This document shows, in pieces, positions 34,785 through 44,929 of a stretch of 64,000 nucleotides of DNA. The position numbers and the translations under genes are program-made. This DNA is from an uncultured Ferrovibrio sp. (lineage in GTDB: Bacteria; Pseudomonadota; Alphaproteobacteria; Ferrovibrionales; Ferrovibrionaceae). Position 1 is the first letter of the stretch. Each line of letters starts with the position of its first letter. Below the pieces are notes generated by a model. The model made no database searches and was not told where the DNA came from. It saw only the letters and a list, made by a program, of their open reading frames with translations. Where the stretch lies: contig NZ_CALGPC010000006.1 of the NCBI RefSeq assembly GCF_937960835.1, forward strand, positions 434,001-498,000, given 5' to 3'.

Positions 34785-35873
34785 ATGGAAAATTCCGGCC
34801 TGCCGGAAGCCAAGCTCGACAAGGTGATCGAGCGTTACGAGATGCTGCAGGCGCAGATGGCCGCCGGCGGCCAGGATGCCGACACCTTCGTCAAGCTGTC
34901 GAAGGAATATGCCGAGATCGAGCCGCTGGTGCAGGCCATCCGCGACTGGCGAAAGATGCGTCAGGATGTCGCCGAATTGGTGGCGATGCGCGACGATCCC
35001 TCCGCCGATCCGGAGATGCGCGAGCTGGCTGAAGCCGAATGGAAGGAAGCGCAGGCGGCGCTGCCGGAACTTGAAAAGCGGGTGAAGATCCTGCTGCTGC
35101 CCAAAGACGCAGCCGACGAGAAGAACGCCATTCTGGAAGTGCGCGCCGGCACCGGCGGCGACGAGGCGGCGCTGTTTGCGCGCGATCTGTTCGAGATGTA
35201 TCGCGGCTATGCCGCACAGCATGGTTGGCGTTTCGAGGTGGAGAATATCGCCGAGACCGAACTGGGCGGCTTTCGCGAAGCGGTAGCGACGATCTCGGGT
35301 CGCGGCGTGTTCGCACGGCTGAAATTCGAATCCGGCGTCCATCGCGTGCAGCGCGTGCCGGAAACCGAGGCCTCGGGTCGCATTCACACCTCGGCGGCAA
35401 CCGTCGCCGTGCTGCCGGAAGCCGAGGATGTCGATATCGAGATCAATGAAAGCGATCTGCGCATTGATGTCTATCGTTCGTCCGGCGCCGGCGGCCAGCA
35501 TGTGAACACCACCGATTCCGCCGTGCGCATCACACATATTCCGACCGGTATCGTGGTGGCGCAGCAGACCGAGCGCTCGCAGCACAAGAACAAAGCCAAG
35601 GCGATGAAGATCCTGCGTGCCAAGCTTTATGAGGCCGAGCGCGAGAAGACGGAAAGCGCCCGCGCCGCGCAGCGCAAGGGGCAGGTCGGCTCGGGCGACC
35701 GGTCGGAGCGCATCCGCACCTACAACTTTCCGCAGGGCCGTGTCACCGATCATCGCATCAACCTGACGCTCTATAAGATCGAGCAGGTGATGACGGGCGA
35801 GGCACTGGACGAGATCATCGAGGCGCTGATCAACGAGGATCAGGCCAGCCGGCTCGCCGAGCTCAACGCATAA
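34785..35873 (+). CDS. prfA: Peptide chain release factor 1
   Basis: A 362-residue release factor recognising UAA and UAG. It has an N-terminal coiled-coil domain, the PxT-like anticodon-mimic loop within RVPETEASGRIHTS, and the catalytic GAGGQHVNTTDSAVRITH whose GGQ triggers peptide release. That glutamine is the PrmC methylation target, and prmC starts at the next base after the stop codon. It begins 3 nt after the hisS stop. Confidence 0.97.
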   Translation: MENSGLPEAKLDKVIERYEMLQAQMAAGGQDADTFVKLSKEYAEIEPLVQAIRDWRKMRQDVAELVAMRDDPSADPEMRELAEAEWKEAQAALPELEKRVKILLLPKDAADEKNAILEVRAGTGGDEAALFARDLFEMYRGYAAQHGWRFEVENIAETELGGFREAVATISGRGVFARLKFESGVHRVQRVPETEASGRIHTSAATVAVLPEAEDVDIEINESDLRIDVYRSSGAGGQHVNTTDSAVRITHIPTGIVVAQQTERSQHKNKAKAMKILRAKLYEAEREKTESARAAQRKGQVGSGDRSERIRTYNFPQGRVTDHRINLTLYKIEQVMTGEALDEIIEALINEDQASRLAELNA

Positions 35874-36725
35874 ATGGCAACAATCGGTGAGGTCCTGACC
35901 GAGGCGACCGCGCAATTGAAGGCGGCGGGCATCGACGGGCCGCGCCAGGATGCCGTGCTGCTGCTGGCAGAAGCCGCAGGCCTGGATGCCAACAGAATCC
36001 GCATCGAGCTGGATCGCGAGATTGCGCCTGAAGTCCAGGCGAGTTTTGCGCAGATGCTGGCTCGCCGCCTTCAGCGTGAGCCGGTATCGCATATCCTGGG
36101 ACGGCGCGAATTCTGGAGCCTGGAATTCTGTGTCAATTCCGATGTGCTCGATCCCAGGCCGGATAGCGAAACGCTGATCGAAGCCATACTTGCGCAGATT
36201 GCGGATCGTTCGGCCCGCTTGCGGCTTGTGGATTTCGGCACCGGGTCGGGCTGTCTGCTGCTGGCCCTGCTGCATGAATTGCCGGAGGCGACGGGACTGG
36301 GTATCGACCGTTCGGCTGCTGCTTTGGCGGTGGCGCAGAAGAATGCGCAGCGTTTAGGGCTGGTGCATCGCGCACAGTTTCAGGAAGGCGACTGGGGCAG
36401 TGGCCTGCATGAGTCTTTTGACATTCTGCTCAGCAATCCGCCATATATCGAGGCGGCGGCTATCGCCAAACTTGCGCCGGAAGTGGCATTGCACGAGCCG
36501 AGGCTGGCTCTGGATGGCGGCGCCGATGGCTTGGATGCCTATCGCCGACTGATCCCCGATATCGTTCGTCTGGCCAATCCCGGCGCGATCGTCGCGCTGG
36601 AAGTGGGACAGGGACAAGATGTCGCAGTCAGCGGCCTGCTGCAGGCAGCAGGTCTGGTGGAAATCGCGGTCAAGCCCGACTTGGCCGGGATCGGACGTAC
36701 GGTGACGGCGCGCAAAGTGGTCTAG
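35874..36725 (+). CDS. prmC: Release factor glutamine methyltransferase
   Basis: A 283-residue SAM enzyme that N5-methylates the GGQ glutamine of release factors. It shows an N-terminal helical domain, the ILGRREFWSLEF segment, motif I LVDFGTGSGCLLLALLHELP and the substrate-binding NPPY (LLSNPPYIEAA). It directly follows prfA without a gap. The usual DUF4167 gene comes next, after a 269-nt structured region. Confidence 0.96.
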   Translation: MATIGEVLTEATAQLKAAGIDGPRQDAVLLLAEAAGLDANRIRIELDREIAPEVQASFAQMLARRLQREPVSHILGRREFWSLEFCVNSDVLDPRPDSETLIEAILAQIADRSARLRLVDFGTGSGCLLLALLHELPEATGLGIDRSAAALAVAQKNAQRLGLVHRAQFQEGDWGSGLHESFDILLSNPPYIEAAAIAKLAPEVALHEPRLALDGGADGLDAYRRLIPDIVRLANPGAIVALEVGQGQDVAVSGLLQAAGLVEIAVKPDLAGIGRTVTARKVV

Positions 36726-36770
36726 ATTCCTGACAAAAAAGGGTTGGCAGCCGCCCCGGCGGCGCTTATC

Positions 36771-36906
36771 TTGGGGCTGTGGGATGACGCGGCCCCAAGG
36801 AATCACGCCCAAGAGCAGTGACCGGGGGGTGCATAAGGCAGGCGGCGTCATCGCCTCTTCACATCGTGTGATGTGTCGGATCGGCAAGGAACCGATCTCA
36901 AGAGGC
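36771..36906 (+). promoter_or_regulatory. Candidate structured leader RNA upstream of DUF4167
   Basis: In the 269-nt gap after prmC, perfect complementary segments nest in an RNA-like order. TTGGGGC (36771-36777) pairs with GCCCCAA (36792-36798). The enclosed GATGACGC (36783-36790) pairs with GCGTCATC (36845-36852), a pseudoknot topology. Immediately after, GCCTCTT (36853-36859) pairs with AAGAGGC (36900-36906). This encloses CACATC/GATGTG (36860-36875) and GATCGG/CCGATC (36879-36897), giving a three-way junction. No known riboswitch class was recognised. It could be a leader of DUF4167, an autoregulatory RNA or a separate small RNA. Confidence 0.45.
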
Positions 36907-36994
36907 CGTCCGCTTCGCGCGCGAGTTATGCGCTGCGATGCGTGTGCGCAATCCGCCTGAATGCGCTATTTGCTGAAAAAAGCGAGATGAACCT

Positions 36995-37441
36995 GTGAAC
37001 AAGAATCGTCAACGTGGCGGCCGCCCCCAGGGCCGTCGGCCACACGGTAACGGTGGTATGAATGGGGCCCATCGGAATTTCGATTCCAACGGCCCCGATG
37101 TGAAGATTCGCGGCACCGCCAACACCATTTTCGAGCGGTATTGCCAGTTGGCCCGCGATGCCAATTCCGCCGGGGACCGGATTGCAGCGGAGAATTACCT
37201 CCAGCATGCCGAGCATTACTACCGGATCATGCTGGCACAGGGTATCGCTCCGATTCAGCGCGCTGCCAATGGCGGCGGCGGCAACAACAACCAGCAGCCC
37301 CAGCAACAGCAGCCGCAGCAGGCGCAGGCGCAAGCCTCCGGCGATGGCGAGCAGCCGAGCCTGGAGATGGAGCTTGAGGCTGCGTTGGAAACGCCAGCCG
37401 AAGGCGGAGCCAGCGAACGTGACGAAGCCACGGCCGCCTAA
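36995..37441 (+). CDS. DUF4167 domain protein
   Basis: A 148-residue protein from GTG 36995. A basic Arg/Gly/Asn-rich N-terminus (NKNRQRGGRPQGRRP) is followed by the conserved DUF4167 core NTIFERYCQLARDANSAGDR and AAENYLQHAEHYYRIM. It ends in a Gln-rich low-complexity and acidic tail. The family is restricted mostly to alphaproteobacteria and regularly follows prfA-prmC; its function is unknown. The basic N-terminus suggests nucleic-acid or ribosome contact, by inference. It is followed by a terminator. Confidence 0.92.
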   Translation: MNKNRQRGGRPQGRRPHGNGGMNGAHRNFDSNGPDVKIRGTANTIFERYCQLARDANSAGDRIAAENYLQHAEHYYRIMLAQGIAPIQRAANGGGGNNNQQPQQQQPQQAQAQASGDGEQPSLEMELEAALETPAEGGASERDEATAA

Positions 37442-37479
37442 GGCCGACCTTCAAGCCTGTTTCAATCCTGAAATGGAAA

Positions 37480-37524
37480 GGCCGCCGAGACGATCGGCGG
37501 CCCCCATCTTTTAATCTGTTTTTT
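37480..37524 (+). terminator. Rho-independent terminator of the lysC-DUF4167 run
   Basis: Perfect 9-bp stem GGCCGCCGA/TCGGCGGCC (37480-37488, 37494-37502) followed by a T-rich stretch ending in T6 at 37519-37524. It lies 39 nt after the DUF4167 stop. Confidence 0.88.
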
Positions 37525-37530
37525 GCTAGG

Positions 37531-38586
37531 TCAGTTACTCGGGGCAGCCTGACGTTCGCCCCGCGCCCAGAGCATTTCATCCGCAATGGTGAGTTCGCGG
37601 ATCGGCAGGCTTTCGCTTTCGGCCACCACCGGCGCCAGCGCGATATCAAGCTCCAGTTCCTTGTCCAGGAGGCCGCGGTCGGTGCCGAGATACTTCTCGA
37701 AGAAGTCGACCGTGCGGGTAATGCTGTCTTCCCGCGCATCGCCGCGGAAGGTGTGCCCTTGGCCCTTGTAGATCATCACCTCATGCTCGGCGCCGATCCG
37801 ATCCAGCAGACTGGCCAGCTCATAGGCACGGCGCACCGGCACGGTGGCGTCCTTGTCTCCATGCAGCACCAGCGTTGGCGGCATGTGATGCACGCCGCGG
37901 CGCTGCACCTCCGCCGGCATCGCGCCGACGACATTCACCACGGCCTGGATGCGTGGATCGCGGCTGCCCAGGCTGAGCGCATGGAAGCCGCCCAGCGACA
38001 GGCCGAACACGCCGATCCGGTCCGGGTCGATGTAATCCTGCTGGGAGACGTAAGAGACGGCCTCGGCAATAACGCGCTCACGCTCGTCATGCAGGGTGGG
38101 CGCCGCCTTGTGGCTGTGTGGAATGCCGTCGAAATAATGCACCACGAAAGCCGAGATGCCGCGTTCGGCCAAAGCCTTGGCCTGCGGGTAGAACAGTGTG
38201 CCGTCGCCTAAGCCCCGGGCGCCATGCAGGATCAGCACGGCCGGCGTCTTCTCGACTTCGGACGCATTTTCTGCTTTCACGACGTCGATGCGTACCCGGC
38301 GGCCGTCGATGCTGAAATCGATATTCTCGGCATTCACGGCGCGGCGCGCCGGCTCGGCGGATTTCTGCTTGCGCGGGGCGGCGGCGGGCTTGGCGCCCGG
38401 CACCGGCGCGGCCGATTTCTTGCCGGATTGGCTTTTGCCCGGCTGGTTGCCGGTGGCGCGGGGCTGGGCCTGGACAACGGGCGCCCATGCCACCGCCATG
38501 CTGGCGCTGAGCGCCAGAGCCAAGGCAGAAGCAAGCGCGACCTTACGGCCAAAAGCCAGCAGATTGCGGGTTGGCCCCCCGGCCAT
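37531..38586 (-). CDS. Exported dienelactone hydrolase/alpha-beta hydrolase family protein
   Basis: A 351-residue secreted hydrolase. A signal peptide (ASALALALSASMAVAWAP, cleavage near VVQAQ) is followed by a basic Pro/Ala-rich linker and an alpha/beta-hydrolase domain. Oxyanion region: AVLILHGARGLGDG. Nucleophile elbow: GLSLGG. Asp in LHGDKDATVP and His in YKGQGHTFRG complete the triad. The substrate ester is unknown. The start at 38586 has a GGGGG-type Shine-Dalgarno; GTG 38631 is the longer alternative. It is divergent from trxA. Confidence 0.88.
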   Translation of the reverse strand: MAGGPTRNLLAFGRKVALASALALALSASMAVAWAPVVQAQPRATGNQPGKSQSGKKSAAPVPGAKPAAAPRKQKSAEPARRAVNAENIDFSIDGRRVRIDVVKAENASEVEKTPAVLILHGARGLGDGTLFYPQAKALAERGISAFVVHYFDGIPHSHKAAPTLHDERERVIAEAVSYVSQQDYIDPDRIGVFGLSLGGFHALSLGSRDPRIQAVVNVVGAMPAEVQRRGVHHMPPTLVLHGDKDATVPVRRAYELASLLDRIGAEHEVMIYKGQGHTFRGDAREDSITRTVDFFEKYLGTDRGLLDKELELDIALAPVVAESESLPIRELTIADEMLWARGERQAAPSN

Positions 38587-38810
38587 CAAACCCCCTGACG
38601 GCGCGCCCTCCGCGCCGGTTAAGACCTTCACAAGCTATTTCCGTTTGTAACAACCCGGCAGAGCCGAGTCCAGCCCATTTTTCCGAAATTTTCCAAATCT
38701 ACACAATAAATCAAATATTTATCCTATGCTTGACGGTGTGGAGTGCGGTTCTTACCTTTACTGCCATCGCCGGATTCGATCCGGCCATTTCATTCAACGA
38801 GGAATTCCGC

Positions 38811-39134
38811 ATGTCCGCACCGACCAAAGTTACCGATGCCTCTTTCGAAAGCGATGTGCTGAAGTCCTCCCAACCGGTCCTGGTCGACTTCTGGGCCGAG
38901 TGGTGTGGTCCGTGCCGTCAGATTGCGCCTGCGCTGGACGAGATCGCCGGCGAGATGGCCGGCAAGCTGACAGTTGCCAAGGTCAATATCGACGAGAACC
39001 CGATGACGCCGTCGAAATTCGGCGTGCGCGGCATCCCGACCATGATCCTGTTCAAGGACGGCAAGCCGGTGTCCACCAAGGTCGGCTCGATGCCGAAAAG
39101 CCGCATCGTCGAGTGGCTGAATTCGACGATCTAG
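38811..39134 (+). CDS. trxA: Thioredoxin 1
   Basis: A 107-residue thioredoxin with the WCGPC active site (FWAEWCGPCRQIAP) and the cis-Pro loop GIPTMILF. It serves as disulfide reductant with TrxB (gene at 10137). The ATG at 38811 is preceded by CGAGGA. The 3' end overlaps the convergent folC gene by 4 nt; trxA beside folC and accD is a known alphaproteobacterial neighbourhood. The upstream 100 nt is AT-rich and holds TTGACG at 38730-38735, a possible -35. Confidence 0.97.
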   Translation: MSAPTKVTDASFESDVLKSSQPVLVDFWAEWCGPCRQIAPALDEIAGEMAGKLTVAKVNIDENPMTPSKFGVRGIPTMILFKDGKPVSTKVGSMPKSRIVEWLNSTI

Positions 39135-40495
39135 GAATTCTCGGCCAGCACCCGGCCTGCCAGATAGAGCGAGCCGGTGATGACAACCCGAGTATGAGTA
39201 TCCAGAGCATGATTATCACGGGCCGGGGTGGCGGAAGCTGCATCGGCCCGAATGCTGTCTGACACAGCCTGCATGGCGGCCAGCAGGCTCGCCGCCGGCT
39301 GAGCATCGAGGCCGGCCGCCAGCGCTGCCCTGGTCAGGTCGTCTGCTGGCAGGCTGTTGGCTTCGCCGGGAATGGCGATGCAGAAGGCCTGGCGCATTAG
39401 CGGCGCCAGCGGGCGCAGCAGACCGGTGGCATCCTTGGTGTTCAGCACGCCGGCCACCAGCCAGGTCGGCTTGGGCGACAGTTCCCGCAGGGCTTCGGCC
39501 AGAGCCTCGCCTGCCATCGCATTATGCGCGCCATCCAGCCACAATTCGGTGCCGGCGGGCAGCGCCTCGATCAGCGGGCCTTTGGTCAGGCGCTGCATGC
39601 GCGCTGGCCATTCGACACAGCGCAGGCCTGTCGCAAGCGCAGTTTCGGGGATGCTGAAGCCATCTAGCTGCTGCGCGCAGGCGATGGCGACGCCGGCATT
39701 GCCGATCTGATACGGGCCCGGAAGAGCCGGGCGCGGCAGGCGGAAGGCATGCGCGCGATCCTCCCATAGCAAGCTGTCGTCGCTGGCCTGCACCAGCCAT
39801 TCGCGGCCATGGCGGTAAAGCGGTGCATGACATTCGGCCGCTCTCGCCTCGATCACGGCCTCTGCTTCCTCGGGCTGCGGCCCGACCACGCAGGGTACAT
39901 TGGGCTTGATGATGCCGGCCTTGGCGATGGCGATCTCGCCTACCGTGGAGCCCAGAAACTGCACATGGTCGATGCCGATTGGCGTGATCGCTGTCAGCAG
40001 GGGCCGCGGCACGACGTTGGTGGTATCCGCAATGCCGCCAAGCCCGGTTTCCAGCAGTACCAGATCGGCAGGCGTTTCGGCAAAGGCGAGGAAAGCCGCT
40101 GCCGTCGTGATCTCGAAGAAGGTGATCGGGTTGCCGGCATTGACGCGTTCGCAATGCTCCAGCAGCACGATCAGCCGGGCATCGTCGATCAGGCTGCCGT
40201 TCAGGCGGATGCGCTCATTGAAGCGCACCAGATGCGGCGAGGTATAGACATGAACGCGATAACCCGCGGCTTCGGCGAAGGCGCGCAGGAAGGCAGTGGT
40301 CGAGCCCTTGCCCTTGCTGCCGGCGACATGGAAGACCGGCGGCAGATGCAGATGCGGATCGCCGAGCTTGGCCAGCAGCGCAAGGATGCGGTCGAGCGAG
40401 AGATCGATCGCCTTGGGATGCAGCGCCATCAGGCGCTGCAGGATCGCATCGAGCGCGGCGCTGCTATCAGCGGCGGCGTCGGCCGGGGGCGCCAT
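39131..40495 (-). CDS. folC: Bifunctional folylpolyglutamate/dihydrofolate synthase
   Basis: A 454-residue Mur-ligase-fold enzyme that makes dihydrofolate from dihydropteroate and adds glutamates. The ATP-binding P-loop is VAGSKGKGSTTAFL, followed by VYTSPHLVRFNERI, GLGGIADTTNV and WLDGAHNAMA. The start at 40495 is selected because the frame upstream is the out-of-phase accD coding sequence. It overlaps the accD 3' end by 29 nt, so they are translationally linked. Confidence 0.96.
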   Translation of the reverse strand: MAPPADAAADSSAALDAILQRLMALHPKAIDLSLDRILALLAKLGDPHLHLPPVFHVAGSKGKGSTTAFLRAFAEAAGYRVHVYTSPHLVRFNERIRLNGSLIDDARLIVLLEHCERVNAGNPITFFEITTAAAFLAFAETPADLVLLETGLGGIADTTNVVPRPLLTAITPIGIDHVQFLGSTVGEIAIAKAGIIKPNVPCVVGPQPEEAEAVIEARAAECHAPLYRHGREWLVQASDDSLLWEDRAHAFRLPRPALPGPYQIGNAGVAIACAQQLDGFSIPETALATGLRCVEWPARMQRLTKGPLIEALPAGTELWLDGAHNAMAGEALAEALRELSPKPTWLVAGVLNTKDATGLLRPLAPLMRQAFCIAIPGEANSLPADDLTRAALAAGLDAQPAASLLAAMQAVSDSIRADAASATPARDNHALDTHTRVVITGSLYLAGRVLAENS

Positions 40496-41411
40496 GCGGA
40501 ATCTCCCCGGTTGGCGGAATCTCCAGGCCCGGCCGCGGCAGGGAAACGACATCCGCCTTCGGCGCCGGATCGAGCAGCAGGCTGACGATGCGGCCCAAGG
40601 TCTCGCGCAACTGGTGGCGATGCACGACCATGTCGAGCATGCCATGCTCAAGCAGATATTCGGCGCGCTGGAAGCCTTCCGGCAGCGTTTCACGGATGGT
40701 CTGCTCGATGACGCGCGGGCCGGCAAAGCCGATCAGCGCGCCCGGCTCGGCGATCTGGATGTCGCCCAGCATGGCATAGGAGGCGGTGACGCCGCCGGTG
40801 GTGGGGTCGGTCAGCACGACAATGAAGGGCAGATGCGCTTCGCGCAGGCGCTGCACCGCAATTACAGTGCGCGGCATCTGCATCAGGCTGAGGATGCCTT
40901 CCTGCATGCGTGCGCCGCCGGCAGCCGAGAACACGATCAGCGCCGCGCGCTGGGTGATCGCCAGATTGGCAGCGGCGATCAGCGCCTCGCCCGTTGCCAT
41001 GCCCATCGAGCCGCCCATGAAGGCGAAGTTCTGGACGGCGATGACGACATCCTGCTGCTGCAGCGTGCCATGAGCGACAGCGAAGGCATCCTTCATGCCG
41101 GTCTTGGCGCGGGCATCCTTCAGGCGGTCGGGATACTTCTTGGAATCACGGAAATGCAGCGGGTCCTGCACGACGTCGGGCAATTCGATGGTCTGGTATT
41201 CGCCATTGTCGAACAGAGCGGCGAAACGCTCCTTCGGCCCGATGCGCATGTGATGGTCGCATTTCGGGCAGACGCGCTGGTTCTCCTCCAGCTCTTTGGC
41301 ATAGATCATCTGCCCGCAGTTCGGGCATTTGGTCCACAGATTGTCTGGCGTGTCCTTCTTGGTGGTGAATTCGCGGATCTTCGGAAGGACGGTGCGGGTG
41401 AGCCAGTTCAT
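40467..41411 (-). CDS. accD: Acetyl-CoA carboxylase carboxyltransferase subunit beta
   Basis: A 314-residue subunit of the complex that transfers carboxyl from biotin to acetyl-CoA for fatty-acid synthesis. The N-terminal zinc ribbon (CPNCGQMIYAKELEE, then CPKCDHHM) and the crotonase-like core with FMGGSMGMATGEA and SAAGGARMQEG are diagnostic. TAAGGAG precedes the start. It lies 17 nt after trpA in the usual trp-accD-folC order. Confidence 0.97.
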   Translation of the reverse strand: MNWLTRTVLPKIREFTTKKDTPDNLWTKCPNCGQMIYAKELEENQRVCPKCDHHMRIGPKERFAALFDNGEYQTIELPDVVQDPLHFRDSKKYPDRLKDARAKTGMKDAFAVAHGTLQQQDVVIAVQNFAFMGGSMGMATGEALIAAANLAITQRAALIVFSAAGGARMQEGILSLMQMPRTVIAVQRLREAHLPFIVVLTDPTTGGVTASYAMLGDIQIAEPGALIGFAGPRVIEQTIRETLPEGFQRAEYLLEHGMLDMVVHRHQLRETLGRIVSLLLDPAPKADVVSLPRPGLEIPPTGEIPHGAPGRRRR

Positions 41412-41428
41412 CGCAAAAACTCCTTACT

Positions 41429-42246
41429 TCAGGCCGCGGCCTTGACGACGCCGCGGACGGCGGCGCTCAACTCGCGCACCAGCTCCAGCACATGCTCGGC
41501 CGGATCGATATTCTTTTGCAGCGCCTCGGCGACGCGGTCGACCAAAGCGGTGCCGACGACGGCCGCATCGGCAACGCGGGCAATTGCAGCTGCACGGGCG
41601 CCGTCGCGGATGCCGAAGCCGACCGCGACCGGAATTTTGGTGTGCTGCTTGATCTTTGCCACGGCCTTGCCGACGGCATCCGGGTCCGGCGCCGCCGCGC
41701 CGGTGATGCCAGCGATCGAGACGTAATAGAGGAAGCCAGAGGTGTTGTTCAGCACCGCAGGCAGACGTGCCTCGTCAGTGGTCGGCGTGGCAAGCCGGAT
41801 GAAGTTGAGGCCGGCTTTCATCGCCGGGATGCACAATTCGTCGTCTTCCTCGGGCGGCAGGTCTACGACGATCAGGCCATCGACGCCGGCCGCCTTGGCA
41901 TCGCTCAGGAAGGCGTCGACGCCATAGGCCGAGATCGGATTGAAATAGCCCATCAGCACGATCGGCGTGTCGTTATCCTGCTTGCGGAAGTTGCGCACCA
42001 GCTGCAGCGTCGTCTTCATGCTGGCGCCGTTCGCCAGCGCGCGCAGACCGGCGGCCTGAATCGACGGGCCGTCCGCCATCGGATCGGAAAACGGCATGCC
42101 GAGCTCGATGACATCGGCGCCGGCTGCCGGCAGTTGCGCCAGCAGGCGCGCGCAAGTGGGCAGATCGGGATCGCCGGCCGTGATGAAGGTCACCAGTCCG
42201 GCGCGGCCTTCGGCCTGCAACGCAGCGAAACGCTTGTCGATCCGGC

Positions 42247-42250
<4 letters not shown>
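41429..42250 (-). CDS. trpA: Tryptophan synthase alpha subunit
   Basis: A 273-residue TIM-barrel subunit that cleaves indole-3-glycerol phosphate. The catalytic Glu is in VIELGMPFSDPMADGP, with LMGYFNPI, VDGLIVVDLPPEE (catalytic Asp) and GFGI for phosphate binding. The ATG overlaps the trpB stop (ATGA at 42247-42250), in line with their equimolar complex. Confidence 0.97.
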
Positions 42251-43458
<1,208 letters not shown>

Positions 43459-43489
43459 CGTTTAAGGTCCTTGGTCACACCGCGGGATG

Positions 43490-44131
43490 TCACAAGCGCT
43501 TCGCCGCCTGCAGGAACGCGGCGATCTTCGCCGGATCCTTCTTGCCGGGCGCGCTTTCCACGCCGGAAGACACGTCCACCGCCTTGGCGCCGGACAGCTT
43601 CACGGCCGTGTTCAAATTCTCAGGCGTCAGGCCGCCGGACAGGAGCCAAGGCCGGCTGAACTGCGCGCCCTGCATGATGGTCCAGTCGAAGCTGACGGCA
43701 TTGCCGCCCGGCCGCGTCGCATCCTTGGGCGGACGGGCGTCGAACATCAGCCAGTCGACCACGTCCTGGTATTCCTCCGCCAGCTTCAGATCGGCGGGCG
43801 TTGCAACCTTGATCGCCTTGATGATCGGCAGGCCGAAATAGATGCTGATGGCGCGGCAGCGATCCGGGGATTCGTCGCCGTGAAGCTGCAGCAGATCGAG
43901 CCGCGCTTTGGCGAGAATCTTGTCGAGGAAATCGGTCTCGGGATCGACGAAGACGCCGACGCGATCGGTGCCGGTCGGCATCGCGCGCAAAAGATCTTCC
44001 GCCTGCTCGGCGCTCAGGTTGCGCGGGGAGGGCGGATAGAAGACGAAGCCGCACATATCGGCGCCGTTCTCCAGCGCCGCTTCAAGCGCCGCATGATCGG
44101 TGATGCCGCAGATCTTGGTGAAGGTGCCCAT
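43490..44131 (-). CDS. trpF: Phosphoribosylanthranilate isomerase
   Basis: A 213-residue TIM barrel for the third-from-last tryptophan step. The catalytic Cys is in TKICGI, with FYPPSPRNLS, QLHGDE, and the catalytic Asp region LMFDARPP. C-terminal LSGGLTPEN and VDVSSGVES bind phosphate. The start lies 1 nt after the pyrF stop on the minus strand. Confidence 0.96.
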   Translation of the reverse strand: MGTFTKICGITDHAALEAALENGADMCGFVFYPPSPRNLSAEQAEDLLRAMPTGTDRVGVFVDPETDFLDKILAKARLDLLQLHGDESPDRCRAISIYFGLPIIKAIKVATPADLKLAEEYQDVVDWLMFDARPPKDATRPGGNAVSFDWTIMQGAQFSRPWLLSGGLTPENLNTAVKLSGAKAVDVSSGVESAPGKKDPAKIAAFLQAAKRL

Positions 44132-44132
44132 G

Positions 44133-44858
44133 TCACGCCACCTCGACCAGTTCCTGCGCGATGGCCAGAGCTGCGGCTTCTGGATCGGGCGCCTCGGTGA
44201 TGGGGCGGCCGATTACCAGATGATCGGCGCCGAGCCGGAATGCTTCGCCCGGAGTCATCACGCGTTTCTGGTCGCCGGCGGCTGTGCCTTTCGGGCGGAT
44301 ACCGGGCACGACCAGCTTGAAATCGGGTCCGCAGGCCTCGCGCAGCATGGCGATCTCGGTCGCCGCGCAGACCACGCCATCGGCGCCGTTATCCTGCGCC
44401 AGCCTGGCCAGCCGCAGGACTTGGGTGCTGGTGTCGTCCTCGATGCCGGTCGCCTTCAGGTCGGCGTCGTCCAAAGAGGTCAGCACGGTGACGGCCAGGA
44501 TCATCGGCCGCACTTTGCTGGCCTTGGCGGCCTCGACGGCGGCGCGGATCATCGCCGGGCCGCCGGAGGCATGGATGGTCAACATCATCGGCCCCATGGC
44601 GGCGGCGGCGGAACGCACCGCGCCAGCCACCGTATTGGGAATGTCGTGAAATTTCAGGTCGAGAAACAGCGGCGTGCCGACCGGCAAGATGGCGCGGACT
44701 TCGGCCGGGCCATGGAAGGTGAAGAACTCCTTGCCGAGCTTGACCCCGAATCCGGCCGCGGCGGCGGCGCGGGCGCAACGGCTGGCAAAGGGCAGTTCGA
44801 CGGTGTCGATGCCGCAGAAGACCGGTGCAACACGTTTATTTTGCGCAATTTTACCCAT
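44133..44858 (-). CDS. pyrF: Orotidine 5'-phosphate decarboxylase
   Basis: A 241-residue TIM barrel for the last step of UMP synthesis. The catalytic D-x-K-x2-D array is in LFLDLKFHDIPNTV, with VVPGIRP and VIGRPIT for phosphate binding. It is the first gene of the operon pyrF-trpF-trpB-trpA-accD-folC. It is divergent from the deacetylase gene with only 71 nt between them, which must hold both promoters. Confidence 0.97.
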   Translation of the reverse strand: MGKIAQNKRVAPVFCGIDTVELPFASRCARAAAAAGFGVKLGKEFFTFHGPAEVRAILPVGTPLFLDLKFHDIPNTVAGAVRSAAAAMGPMMLTIHASGGPAMIRAAVEAAKASKVRPMILAVTVLTSLDDADLKATGIEDDTSTQVLRLARLAQDNGADGVVCAATEIAMLREACGPDFKLVVPGIRPKGTAAGDQKRVMTPGEAFRLGADHLVIGRPITEAPDPEAAALAIAQELVEVA

Positions 44859-44929
44859 GGGCGGGGCTTATAACGGAATTGGCTGGCCAAGTCTCCCCCC
44901 GGACTGCCATTCGGGCTACACTCAGGGGT

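Noticed and set aside
34599..36275. 558-codon minus-strand frame opposite hisS, prfA and prmC
   Set aside because: Shadow of well-supported genes; composition is that of antisense GC-rich DNA.
36726..36994. SAM-II, preQ1 or other known riboswitch
   Set aside because: Known aptamer core sequences were not found, so it is reported only as an unclassified structured region.
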